Assembly: GCA_963576785.1 (NCBI GenBank)
Contig: OY756142.1
Span: forward strand, 3,596,001 to 3,660,000
DNA length: 64,000 bases
Direction: 5' to 3'
From: Chlorophyllum brunneum
Taxonomy: Eukaryota; Basidiomycota; Agaricomycetes; Agaricales; Agaricaceae
Position numbers and translations under genes: made by a program. This document shows, in pieces, positions 44,822 to 55,430 of this stretch. Position 1 is the stretch's first letter. Every line of letters begins with the position of its first letter. The notes below the pieces were generated by a model. That model ran no database searches, was not told the origin of the DNA, and was given only the letters and a program-made list of their open reading frames with translations.

Positions 44822-45904
44822 GTTAACATAAAAATTGTACATTCGGAACAAGCAGCCATGACTGCGGATCTGATCATTGGCTACAAAGTTGTACATGCGA
44901 GATTAGGACATCCCTCTAATCGTATCCTTAATCACTTTGAGAAAAATACGATTGGGTTTACTCCGGTGCAGATTCCTGAGCAAAAGCCAGTCTGTGACGG
45001 TTGTGCCAAGGGAAAGATGCACCAGAAACCCTTTAGAGAGAACCCTACACACGCAAAGCGTCCATTCGAAAGAATACACTCGGATTTAGTTGAACTTCCA
45101 ATTCTTTCTTACTATAAATTTAAATGGGTCATGACCATAATGGACGACTTTTCCTCTCATGGATGGATTCACTTCCTCCATAAGAAATCAGAAGCAGCAG
45201 AAGAAATGAAAAATTTCATTGCCTTAATTCAGACTCAATATGAGACTAAATTAAAAAATCTCTGCACTGATAGAGGAGGAGAGTATGCAACTGACGAGTT
45301 GCAATCTCATTTGCACTCATTAGGGATTATACATGAGACCAGTGCACCGCACATACACCAACAAAATGGTCGAGCGGAACGCTTGAACCGAACTCTAATG
45401 GATAAAGCAGAAGCCATGCGGCATCATGCTTGTATTCCTGATAGTTGGTGGGAGTTTTCTATAGATCATGCGATACATATCTATAATAAAACACCGGTAT
45501 CATGGCTCATGTGGAAAATACCTTATGAAGTGTTGAATCAGAAGATTCCAGACATCTCCAAAGAGAGAGTCTTTGGCTGCGGTGCTTATGTCTTTCTCCC
45601 AAAAGAGATAAGAGACAATAAACTGACAGCGAAATCAGAACTCATGATTTTCCTTGGTTGGACATCAGACAGGAAAAATTATCGTTTCATGAGGCACCTA
45701 AATGGAAATGTAATCTATACATCTCCAACAGCCGTATTCAGCGAAGAACACTTCCCTAAATGTGTTGGGAAGAAGCAAGAAGAATGGATGAACCAACTAT
45801 CATCTTCTACTTCTCGAAGTACACCTTCGGAAGTTATTGTCTTCCATGCTCCAGATCCATCTACTGGTTTACCTATTGATAAACCACCAAGCCCTATTCC
45901 CTGA
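44822..45904 (+). pseudogene. Copia GAG-pre-integrase and integrase core
   Basis: Seen: VVHARLGHPSNRIL, CDGCAKGKMHQKPF (zinc-binding HHCC part), then the rve core with catalytic acidic residues: HSDLVELP, CTDRGGEYATDEL and QQNGRAERLNRTLMDKAEAM (the D-D-E set). The C-terminal ELMIFLGWTSDRKNYRF module follows. The frame ends at a TGA at 45902 where PIP is followed by open sequence, consistent with CGA to TGA. Confidence 0.88.
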
Positions 45905-48112
45905 ACTTCTACCGGAAGTTCTCCGGAAGATAGGACTTATAGATCTGTACATGGACGAATTCCAACTCCTTTCCCTAAACCTAAAAATAATAAAGGAAAG
46001 GGAAAAGCACCGAATATCGATACCGATGTTCAGGAGGAGTGGGATGGTATTGTGCAAAACATTCTCTTTCCACCAAGAGAAGCACAAACACCAGAAGACG
46101 ATGATAGTGATAGATTATCTTATGCTGATCCACCTAATCACCCTGAAGGTTCAAACCATCCGCCTTCTCTAAGAGATGATCCGGATGTACAACCATTCAT
46201 ACCCTATACCCCTGTCGAAGATGATTGGGATGCTGGTTCTTCTGTACCACGAGGTTACTCGGATCAAATACCGGTTCCTGAAATACCTCAGAGACCGCAA
46301 AGAACCAGAAAAGTATCTGAACGTCCAGGAAACTTCTATGGTTCTACAAAGCATCCGACCAAAATACTCCAGGACTATGAGATGTTCCAACCTCCTAAGT
46401 CGAAATTAACAAGTTCTACAAGTAGACTTGTTAGACAAATTCGATCAGAGGCTCCCAAACCTGGAATAATCGATAGACGTTCTCAGCATGAAGCTTCTAC
46501 ATTAGAAGACTTATGCAGAGAAGGAGGAGTAGGGATGATCGATTATCTGTGTGCTCAAAAAGTTGAATCACCATTAGTTCCTATTTCTTTCAAGGATCTA
46601 AATCGACTACCATCAGAAGAGAAATCTAAATGGTGGAAAGCATGCTTAGAAGAGTTAAATTCACTCAAAGAAAGACATGTTTATGACTTAGCTAAACTTC
46701 CGCCTGGAAGAAAAGCTGTCAAAAATAGATGGGTCTTTACACCCAAATCAGATGGTTGATACCATGCTTGACTAGTAGCAAAAGGATTCTCTCAGATAGA
46801 GGGAATCGATTACGATGAACTATTTTCACCAGTAGTCCGTTATGAGACAGCACGACTCATATTTGCAGTCGCTGCCCTCAATGATTGGGAGATGCTCAGT
46901 TTAGATGTTAAAACTGCTTATCTCTACGGAAAACTGGATGAAGAACTCTATATGGAACTTCCAGAAGGTTTCAATACAGGTCGTGGTAATCTGGTTTGGA
47001 AATTAAACCGAGCCATTTATGGATTAAAGCAATCTGGACGACAATGGTGGAAGGAATTGACTAAGTCAATGACCGACCTAGGATTTGTCCGATCCAAACT
47101 AGATGCTGGAGTCTATTATTACTACGACCCTGAAACCAAAGAGCTTATTATAGCTCTGGTCTATGTAGATGACTCAATGTTTGTTGGAATTAGAGGCTCT
47201 AGACTTCTACATGAGAAGTGAGCACTCTTTATGAAGAAATGGGAATGCCGAGACCTTGGTCCAACCAAAGAGTTTCTTGGCATGAAAATTTCGCGAAATC
47301 CTATAAACCGATCAATCACCCTAGACCAAATGGATTATCTAGGAAAAGTACTTGATCAATTTAATATAATTGGAAAAGAAGAAATACCATTACCAAATGG
47401 ATTTATCTTCAAATCCAATACAGGAAAAGTGATACCTGACTTCATAAAGAGGTATCAACAATTAGTAGGATCAGTTATGTATCTGATGATAGGCAGTCAG
47501 CCCAACATAGCTTTCGCCACTGTCAAATTATCACAACATATGACCAATCCAACTAAAGCGCATTATAATGCAGGCTTACATTTGCTAAAGTATCTTAATG
47601 CTACTCGCAAATATAGAATTACCTATAATGGAAGTTCTATGCAAGGCCTGAATGCCTTTTCCGACTCTGATTGGGCTGGTGATCCAATTAGTTGTAAATC
47701 TGTAACTGGATATTTCTGTTTGTTAGCCAGCGGAGCTATCGCTTGGTTAAGTAGGAAACAGAAAACTGTTGCATTATCTTCCACCGAAGCTGAATATATG
47801 GCTTTATCAGATTGCAGTCGACAACTTGTTTGGACTGTCAATTTATTGGAAGAAATTGGTATCCAATCATTAGCCCCTTATCTCTTCGGTGATAATGAGG
47901 GTTCAATATTTTGGGCCAAGAATCCAGTAACAGAAAAACAATCAAAACACGTCGACATCAAATACCATTACATCCGTGATTTGGTAGAAGATGGAAAGAT
48001 TGAAATATTCTCTGTGAAAGGCACTGAAAATCCTGCCGATATTCTCACAAAGAATTTAGACAAAATTAAATTCAATTTATTCCGACCTCGCCTTGGCTTG
48101 ACGTTTGAGTGA
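45905..48112 (+). pseudogene. Copia reverse transcriptase and RNase H, with three internal TGA stops
   Basis: Seen: linker to about 46590, then WWKACLEELNSLKERHVYDL, KNRWVFTPKSDG. TGA stops lie at 46757 and 46769, where the family has Arg-x-x-Ala-Arg before LVAKGFSQIEGIDYDELFSP. RT then continues with LSLDVKTAYLYGKLDEELYM, IYGLKQSGRQWW and ALVYVDDSMFVG (YVDD site). A third TGA at 47219 precedes FMKKWECRDLG. RNase H follows with SDSDWAGDPISCKSVTGYFC, LSSTEAEYMALSDCSRQLVW, HVDIKYHYIRDLVEDG. The frame ends naturally at TGA 48110-48112, about 34 bp before the 3' LTR. Confidence 0.9.
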
Positions 48113-48132
48113 TTAAAACTCTATATCAATAC

Positions 48133-48146
48133 AGAGCAAGGAGGAG
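48133..48146 (+). other. Polypurine tract
   Basis: AGAGCAAGGAGGAG immediately upstream of the 3' LTR; second-strand primer site of LTR elements. Confidence 0.75.
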
Positions 48147-48715
48147 TGTTGAAGTTTCGGACATATTCTAGAAATAGACTATGAAGTCATTATGATAATA
48201 ATAGACTGATCCGTTACTTTCCAGTAACTTCATTCCGTAGTAACTTCCTATGAGTTGCTCTGCATACGATGAGAGTCATAAGTACTTGATAGATTATTCT
48301 ACATAGTACCAATGACTAGATACTACGTTCCGCAGTACTCCGCAGGAACTACGCCGTAGTTAAAGGGAGTCATAAGGAACAATCCATGCAATGCTAGTAT
48401 TTTATGTAGTATGACTTGCACATGTTACAATATGTATATAAACCCCATGTAGCAGACCTTTCTGCATCTTGTTCAATCGAACAACTTCTTCATCATTGCC
48501 TATCTCTTTGAGTACAACACCTCCATCGATCTAATCGACTTTGACCTCTACTTATCTGACGTTAACCGCTTCATCAATAATATCTGTCTATCCGAATTAC
48601 CTTTCTACAGGTATCAGATAGAAGCTTATTATCTCGGTGAGTAGACCCTACGTTCTCTCCCACTGCGTTTACTGCTGCCCCCAGCAAACAACTCGTTACA
48701 GTCGTTTCCTCAACA
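48147..48715 (+). repeat. 3' LTR of the copia element, adjoining the terpene synthase
   Basis: 569 bp, nearly identical to the 5' LTR. It ends 36 bp before the terpene synthase ATG, with the 5-bp CATTC duplication between. Any transcription start within this LTR would read directly into that gene. Confidence 0.93.
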
Positions 48716-48751
48716 CATTCCTCCACTCTCCCCACTACCACAAGGACAACA

Positions 48752-50011
48752 ATGTCAGAGCTGCTCAAGGAAACGACGTCGCCAATTGTAGTAAGGCTTC
48801 CTGACCTCCCCGTCAACCGGCCCTGGCAATGCAGTATGAGTGAACACTACAAAGAAATTAAAGCGCAATCACTCGCTTGGGTAGAAACATTCGGCACTTT
48901 GGAGAAACCTGGCCTTGGCAGGAAATTCGAGCTATGCGACTGTGGTATGCTATTGAACGTCAGTCGTAGTTCTGTTGTAATTCTCATAATGTAATCCCTA
49001 GCCCTACTTGCGGCCTATACATGTTGTACCCTCGATAAACGTGCGTTTTTTCCGAGGGTATCAGAGTGTGCATTGTTGCTGACTAAAAACAGCGCTTATC
49101 CGCCTTGGGAGTGATTTGACAGGACTTACCCTGCTTTTCGATGAATTCACAGATGTTGCGGATGCGTCTGGAGCTCAGAAGCTGTGTGACATTATCATGG
49201 ACGCTATGAAAAACCCAGATGTGCCTCGTCCTGACGGAGAAGTGTCTATCGGTGCCATAGCAAGAGAGTAAGCATCCCGTCGTAATGTATCTATCCTGAA
49301 ATAACTGGCTCTACAGTTTTTCGAACTGCGCACGCGCCGTATCTGGACCTGAAGCTCCGTGCATTGAACATTTCCTTCAGGTCTGGGAAAGTTATATGAC
49401 GGCCATTGTCCAAGAAGTGAAAGATCGTGAAAAGAAGACGTATCGCTCATTTGAAGATTATCTCAACCTCCGTCGTAGGACTGTCGGGGTGCATCCTTCT
49501 CTCACACTCTTGGAATACAATCTCGGAATTCCAGAAGAGGTATATAACCATCCAGCTCTCGCTTCCTTGAGGGACAAGACTGCAGAAATAATAGCTGTTT
49601 CTAATGTGAGTGTTATTCAATACCACTGGCCTCGCTCCGAATGCTTATTATTCTAAGGATATCTATTCCTTTGCTGTTGAAAGGGATCTAGGTCGTCTCG
49701 TGCACAATGGCATGGGAATCATCATGCATGAGAAGGGTGTATCTGTTCACGAAGCTATCGATCAGTTAGAAGCCTATGGAAAAGGTGTGATTGAGAGGTT
49801 TCTTGCAGACGTCGATGCCTTGCCGTCATGGGGAGAGCATATCGATGTGATTGTTCGGACGTACGTCAATGGCCTTGGTCGGTGGATTCGTGCTGTGGAT
49901 GATTGGAGCTTCGAAACTCAGCGTTACTTTGGTTCGAAGGGACCAGAGGTAAAGCAGAGTCGAGTTATGACTCTCTGTTCTAAGGACAATCTATTCATAG
50001 GGGCGCAGTGA
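48752..50011 (+). CDS. Class I terpene synthase 1 (sesquiterpene-synthase-like)
   Basis: Seen: five exons 48752-48944, 49002-49040, 49093-49267, 49317-49605 and 49658-50011, all GT-AG, summing to 1050 nt (349 residues). Aspartate-rich motif LLFDEFTD (D94-E95-F-T-D98). The NSE triad NDIYSFAVE (N232, D233, S236, E240) is created only after splicing exon 4 to exon 5. C-terminal RY pair (R321-Y322) in ETQRYFG. Known: this set defines the alpha-fold terpene cyclases that ionise prenyl diphosphates with three Mg2+ ions in the cytosol; about 350 residues without a prenyltransferase domain fits fungal sesquiterpene synthases. The gene looks intact. A copia LTR now replaces most of its upstream region. 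Product not predictable. Confidence 0.9.
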
Positions 50012-50773
50012 AATGTTGTTCCAACGGTGGTCTTATTCTACCATACTCCACCCTACCTTCACTGCTGAACGACGCCTAGGGAGCACTTGGCACCTTATCT
50101 GTGGCCCTCTTTGCCTCGTGGACGTTGAGGATGACTCTATTTGACAAGACGCACGACATGGCAACTGGGAATCCAATGGGGATCTTGAGCAGTGATTGCT
50201 GAAGTTAAGCTGTTGTGGGTATGGGGATTGGTAGTAGTGTCACTTACTCAGCGGCGATCCAGACAAGGAGGCACGCCAAATAGGTAGACATAATATAGGA
50301 CAGAGTCTCTGATGAGGATGGAAACAAGACGTCTGCCAGACCAAAACATTGTTTCACCCAATCTGAAGGTTTGAAAACCTCAAACGAGGGCCAGGGAACA
50401 TAGGAGGCATTAGTACGCCAACATTGGAATCCAGAAAGTGAAGAATTTCGAGGAGATGTCTAAAGGTGCGCAGAACACATAATCGTTGATTTGGAGGAAA
50501 GCGAACAGTCTCGACGTCCATGCATATCAGCCCAGATATTCTCATTCAAACTAACATGGATATTCCTATATCAGTTTCCATCGTACAGACTAAGCGAGAG
50601 AACAAAAAGGGAAGGGACATGGGTACACCGAGTCCACGAGCCATCAGGTAGCAGAGTCCCCGAATCCTGAATCAGAGTAGCGCCTGCTTTCCATCAGCTA
50701 CAACCTACGGCCACATGATCCACCTTAATCATGCACGGAACGAGTAGGAGTGCATCAGAGATCTCATTGTGCA
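50012..50773. other. Spacer between terpene synthase 1 and membrane protein
   Basis: Tail-to-tail 3' flanks. The minus-strand frame 50354-50545 has no support. Confidence 0.4.
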
Positions 50774-51864
50774 TCAAGCGATTTGATTTGGCTTTTCGCC
50801 TTCCGAACTGGACGATGTTGCCCTTCCTACCAATATCACAGAGTGTTCATGCTGTGAACCATTCGCTCTGCCCAAAGCGACTTGGTGGATGATTAAGATA
50901 GAAGCAAGTGCCTGGGGGTGTTCCGATCAGGTTTCCAACACTGTATTAGGTCTAAGGATGATTGCGCACTTGACTTGCACCAGCAACGGGAAACATGATT
51001 ACTCCCAAGGCCCCCAAAAATACTCCAATGACCGTGATTATTGCGATGGGCACATTGATAGCGGCGGACTGCAGCAAGACACCTATGATATGCATATAAT
51101 ACGCCAAAGGTGCCTTAGCTCCAACGGCCGTGACCCAGCACTTTCGGTGATGGAGGAGACGTAGAGAGATGAAGGTTGTTGAGTAGATAGTAATGACCGC
51201 ATTTGCCATAAAGAGGCACGCCCAGAGTGTATCGATTAGGGTCCTGTTGCTCGAGTCTTCAGACACAGTACCCAAAATTCCTGTAACTGAGTCTACTGTT
51301 CAGTACTAGTGTCTGATAGGCAGCTGTCGAGCGTACCAAAGCCCATGATCCAAACACATGTCGGAAAGAACCAAAAAATGTTCTGCCACCGGAAAATCGT
51401 TGGCCTCATTGACCTTTGCACCATATAACACCGCCATATCTTGAAACACTTTGTTTTCAGCATCCTGTATCTGGAGGTTTCTAAACAGGAAAACTCACAA
51501 ACAGTGCATCCGTCATCGTGACCACAATGAGAGGAAGGAGATCAAAGGCCCATCGCAGCGCCTGAAATGAGTCTAGAAGCAGCTCTTCCCGGGTACGAGC
51601 ATGGAAGATGCCCCGATAGTTGGCATGGATGAAGTATGTGACCTATAAGCAAACGACAAATATCACCAGTATTACGATATAGATGCTGAGGAGAATGCGC
51701 TGCTTCCGAGACCCTCCACTTTCTGAAGACAAAAGGAAGAGAGAGATGATCGATATTGCGATAAGACCACCACTGAGTGCAGTACCGACGGGAACACCAG
51801 ACATGTACAGCATATTCTCATGCACCACGGTATATGCATCGTCAAGAGTGATATTGACGGACAT
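50774..51864 (-). CDS. Multi-pass membrane protein of unknown function
   Basis: Seen: ATG at 51864 (MSVNITLDDAYTVVHENML). TM segments: GTALSGGLIAISIISLFLL, ILLSIYIVILVIFVV, then VTYFIHANYRGIFHARTREE, LRWAFDLLPLIVVTMTDALF, IFRWQNIFWFFPTCVWIMGF, IDTLWACLFMANAVITIYST, YYMHIIGVLLQSAAINVPIA and VIGVFLGALGVIMFPVAGAS. A 58-nt intron joins this to ALASILIIHQVALGRA and a Ser/Glu-rich tail, with TGA at 50774. About seven helices. Known: this style of protein recurs in Agaricomycete genomes without assigned function (recollection of general pattern, not a named family). Reading frame intact through inferred introns. Confidence 0.65.
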
Positions 51865-52485
51865 ACTTCCAGCGGATCCGGCTGAGAGCTGTTAAAGAGG
51901 GTGGTAAATTGGGCTGGATTTTTGATCTGCCTCACTTCGGTTACCTTTATGGCGGGGTGGACGAGCGCTGTAATATAGAAATCAGACCATCAAAGCTTCC
52001 CAAAGCCGCTGATTCGGCATTTTGGATAGTCTGAGAGAAAATGTCTGAATGCTGCCTAGCCGATTACAGTGGAACAAGCATCCAGTGCAAACGTCCTTCT
52101 ACCCGAATGCCCTGCCAACGGTATCATGGTACTCACTATCTTTGACCCGAAACTTGGCTGAATATGTGCATATTTTGGAGCTTTAGTGCAAAGCCAGTTG
52201 TGAAAGCTATTTTATTTCTAGATAGAGGAGCCCGACTACAGCCTTGTGAAGACAGCTGTTTGTCATGCTTGATATATCAGATAAATTATGTCCCAGAAGC
52301 TGATGCATGATTCTTACCATCAGGGGTCCAAATGAGAGAGGAGGTGGGGAGGTGGCTGAATTGGGTCCAAGTTTTGACGACAGGATATCCGATTTGAGCT
52401 TCATGGTGAACGTCGTGTTATGTTATGAAGTGTCCTGAGTGAACCTCTGATATCTCCCTTCATGAAGTTCATGAATGCAGCTCTC
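51865..52485. other. Spacer, promoter side of the membrane protein
   Basis: Minus-strand frame 52207-52404 lacks features. No gene supported. Confidence 0.4.
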
Positions 52486-52576
52486 TGACTGCGAGGCGTT
52501 CATTATTGGGGCTGGGGGTAGCAATAGCGGTAGTAACGAAGAGAGCAATGAAAGTGAGAACTTAAGTAGGCTTCAT
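52486..52576 (-). pseudogene. Truncated plectasin-like defensin gene, mature region lost
   Basis: Seen: ATG at 52576 in the context ATG-AAG-CCT-ACT-TAA, so codon 5 (Gln in relatives) is a stop. The signal peptide-like sequence then continues (VLTFIALFVTTAIA), one Val codon shorter than the 6.4-kb copy, through propeptide PSPNNERLAVR. Similarity ends abruptly exactly at the processing site; the Cys-rich region is absent. The upstream flank to about 53000 matches the promoter region of the 6.4-kb copy, in inverted orientation. Confidence 0.75.
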
Positions 52577-53000
52577 TGTTGTGCGTTGAATCGATGGTTA
52601 GTACGAGTCTTTTATACATGAACTTTTGGTATGAAAGATGATCTCGCCGTTCGGAGACTGGTGGAGAGCTCCAAATAAATGTGTTGTGACTTGGTTTCTG
52701 TGGTACAAATACTCTACCTGAAGGTATGGAAGATGAATCTTATCCTGGAGTCGATAGTCTTGTTTGTTGTGTCTTTGGCAATATATCAAGGTTGAACCAT
52801 GAGTTGGCTCGCATGTCCAAACGGCTTGTGCCAAGTGTCTCTTTGAAAACGAGCTCTCTTCATTGATTGAAACTCGTCCACATGTATTCCCACTTTCAAA
52901 CCAAGAAATGGGTTGGGGACTGAAGCCGCCGAATCCACCATACGAGCATAAGTGACCGGAAAGAGAAAACACAATCGGAGGCACCCCGGTAGTTGATCTT
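52577..53000 (-). repeat. Inverted promoter-side copy of the 6.2-kb/54.2-kb duplication
   Basis: Reads on the minus strand as the flank of 6169-6402: ACTGGTGGAGAGCTCC, AAACCAAGTCACAAC and GTATAAAAGACTCGTACTAA have close counterparts near 6300-6380 and 54290-54360. Confidence 0.65.
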
Positions 53001-53569
53001 CAGTCATTTACAGTTCCTTACCAGAGAAAGCATTCTCTCATGCCGCAACATGTTCAGGCTCGAGCTTAGAGCCGGACCCACTCCACGACTTTCCCACATA
53101 ATCCATCGCGAGGGTGCCTGCCATCACATACACGAGAGGGTCGTGTACTGGGTTGAGAAGTAAAGCCACCAGTACGTGGTGGTCTTACTGTTGACTGGCT
53201 TTCGACTCTTCCCGGTCCCTGTTCCACTACTGCCCGCCCAACCAACTCCATTACGATATCATGTCCATCCGGACCACTTTGAACAGCCCCTCCACCCCAT
53301 CAGCGGTCGAAGTTGACAACGTGCAGACTAACGGCACCGGACATTGACTGAGATGAAACTGATCGCGGGCCCGTTGGTCACATAAAATTCGATGGAAGAA
53401 GAGAGTCGCATCAGCGGGGTCAAATACAGCCAGAGATTGAACGTTGGGGGAGATGAGGTCAGTATGTAGAGGGCGCCGAGAAGGAAGCTTGTAGGATTAC
53501 AGACGTCACCAGGATGAATGAACATGAACGCAAGAGCGAGGTACAGGTGAATTCGGAGTAGACGAGCTT

Positions 53570-54960
53570 GCGAACAGAAAAGATCCACGAAATACATCAA
53601 ATGCTCATAACATGTCCTTTGTCAAGAAAAATTGACATCTCCGATACGCAGGTCAATTTTGTGTTGTGGATCCCTGGAGAACGAGTTGCGGTAGCAAGTC
53701 TTATTACAGTTCTATTGGTAAATTCAATACACGAAATGACCGAATATGAAAGTCGTACTGTTGAATTGATCTGCATCTCTCACTAACAGGACTGATAACA
53801 ATCCAAACTAACAGCTTCGTGAATGACTCCAAGCCTAAAGCCTTGGTAATTTATAGCTCATTAGTGTAAACAGCCACTACCTCGGCATAGTTGGTGTTTG
53901 AACTCTCCGAATAAAATATCATAATGTGATATGTCTGACACTGGACAGCTTCTAGCGGATTATTGGCATATCTTCACCCCGTTGAAGACAGATGAGATGA
54001 TTCTGCAACACAGTAAACAGACATGTGTGTTGGTTGCGCCACGTAGGAAATATCTGTGGACAGATATCAATCAATGAAGAGAGCTGAACCCTCAGTCGTA
54101 TTTTTTGAACAGACGCACGAGCCGCTTGTGAATACGAGCCAATTCTTGGTTCTAAAATTCACCTGAAACAAAGTTCTTCCATCGTGAAGACCTTCGTATA
54201 CTGGCAGAGGCACAATGAATGGAGCTATCTGGATTCATCGATTCTGGGATACGACAATCTATCTTCCATATTTTCGAGTGGAATATTCGTACCACCGAAA
54301 CCAAGTCATAACGCACAACCATTGGAGCTCTCCACCAGTTCCAAAACTGCGAGATCGTCGATCATAATGAGCCTATGTTGATCCAACCAAAAACAAAGAA
54401 GCCTGCTCAAGTTCTAGTCACTTTCATCGCCCTCTTCACTACCACCGCTATTGCTACCCCCAGTCCAGGCAACGACCGCCTCACAGTCAGAGGCTTCGTT
54501 TGTGACTTACTGGACCTGCTGTAGATGATGCGTGCAATGCTCTCTGTAAGCAAGAGGGTCATGGTAAAGGTGGTCACTGCGTTGGTAAGTCCAGCCGGAG
54601 ACATTGTGAAAGTTGATTTTTCACTCATGGCATACTTAGATGGTAGTTGCACCTGCAAGTGAAGATTGAAGCATTCACATGCATAGCGGGTAAAATGCTG
54701 TTTCTCTTATTCCTAACTCGACTTTCCTGACACTTCGGAGGTAGTAAGCAGCCTCCGTTTTATTGAATGGACACAGTAGTTGTTAATGTGTGAGAGTAGA
54801 GGATCGAGCGATCGAGCGAGTATCCAATTTCGTATTACTGGAATCAGATGGTATTTTTGAAATGAGCGGATTGTACCGAAGCTAAGGACAAAATAGGAGA
54901 GCTGCGGCCCTATGCCACCGCGGAATTTATGACGAGGTGCACAGGGTATTTGACCGGCCG
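53570..54960 (+). repeat. Segmental duplication, copy B (partner at 5530-6980)
   Basis: Same orientation as copy A; includes the CATCTCCGATACGCAGG block, the GACAGCTTCTAGCGGAT block, the peptide gene flank and the 3' flank (GAAGCTAAGGACA against GAAGCTACGGACAG). More internal insertions and deletions than copy A's gene region. Confidence 0.7.
54396..54662 (+). pseudogene. Plectasin-like defensin gene, start codon lost and frameshifted
   Basis: Seen: at the start position the triplet is AAG (54396-54398) instead of ATG. The signal region reads KPAQVLVTFIALFTTTAIA and the propeptide ends TVRG. After FVCDL one T is missing relative to the 6.4-kb copy (about 54511), shifting into DLL-stop; the remaining Cys codons continue in the other frame, with the donor at 54592 region and exon 2 (54640-54662) encoding DGSCTCK and TGA. 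Two independent lesions make this dead. It lies in the copy B duplication, 1.8 kb from the inverted truncated copy. Confidence 0.82.
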
Positions 54961-55430
54961 TTGACAACATCGGAAACGCTATGTGAAGTATTTGCAAAGC
55001 TGAGTTAGAGCACGATTTAGATCGACGCTACAACACAGCAGAGAAAGGGTCCACAGAACTTAATGAACAGTGGATGCAGAGGCTGCTGACAAAGTGACGG
55101 AATAGGGGGGTACAGAGAAGGGAGTCTTCAAGGTCAACCGACTTCCCTCGTTTGCTTACTGCAGAGTATATGGGCCACATCCTATCCCAGTACATCTCAC
55201 GACTTGCCCTGGACTACTTGGACCTAGTCTCTTGTTCTCATTCAGGTGACAAATCAGTTCACCCCTACCAGGTGACAATCGAAGAAGAAGGAACTTGAAC
55301 CGCAGTCAGCAACATGGAGATGGCACAACTCCATTCACTACGATCGCAACCAAAACGCAAGTTTACTGTATTATAATTCAACATCATAAATCTGTCCAAC
55401 AGCTGGCATGATCATATTTGGAGGTATAAT
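54961..55430. other. Intergenic stretch, nothing recognised
   Basis: 3' flank of the SDR gene; no open frame of interest. Confidence 0.4.

Larger units (their letters stand above)
41355..48720 (+). mobile_element. Full-length Ty1/copia LTR retrotransposon with 5-bp target duplication
   Basis: Seen: LTRs 41360-41929 and 48147-48715, both TG...CA, flanked by CATTC at 41355-41359 and 48716-48720. PBS follows the 5' LTR and a purine tract precedes the 3' LTR. Coding order Gag, protease, integrase, reverse transcriptase, RNase H defines Ty1/copia. All coding segments from 42089 to 48112 lie in one frame (start coordinate 2 modulo 3), broken by ten in-frame stops. Inference: one gag-pol ORF was active at insertion and has since been damaged by point mutation. 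The LTRs differ at only a handful of sites, mostly transitions, so insertion is recent. Confidence 0.95.

Noticed and set aside
49640..49665. Apparent Lys in place of Asn in the terpene synthase NSE motif
   Set aside because: The Lys codon lies in a short GT-AG intron; splicing restores Asn-Asp in both paralogues.
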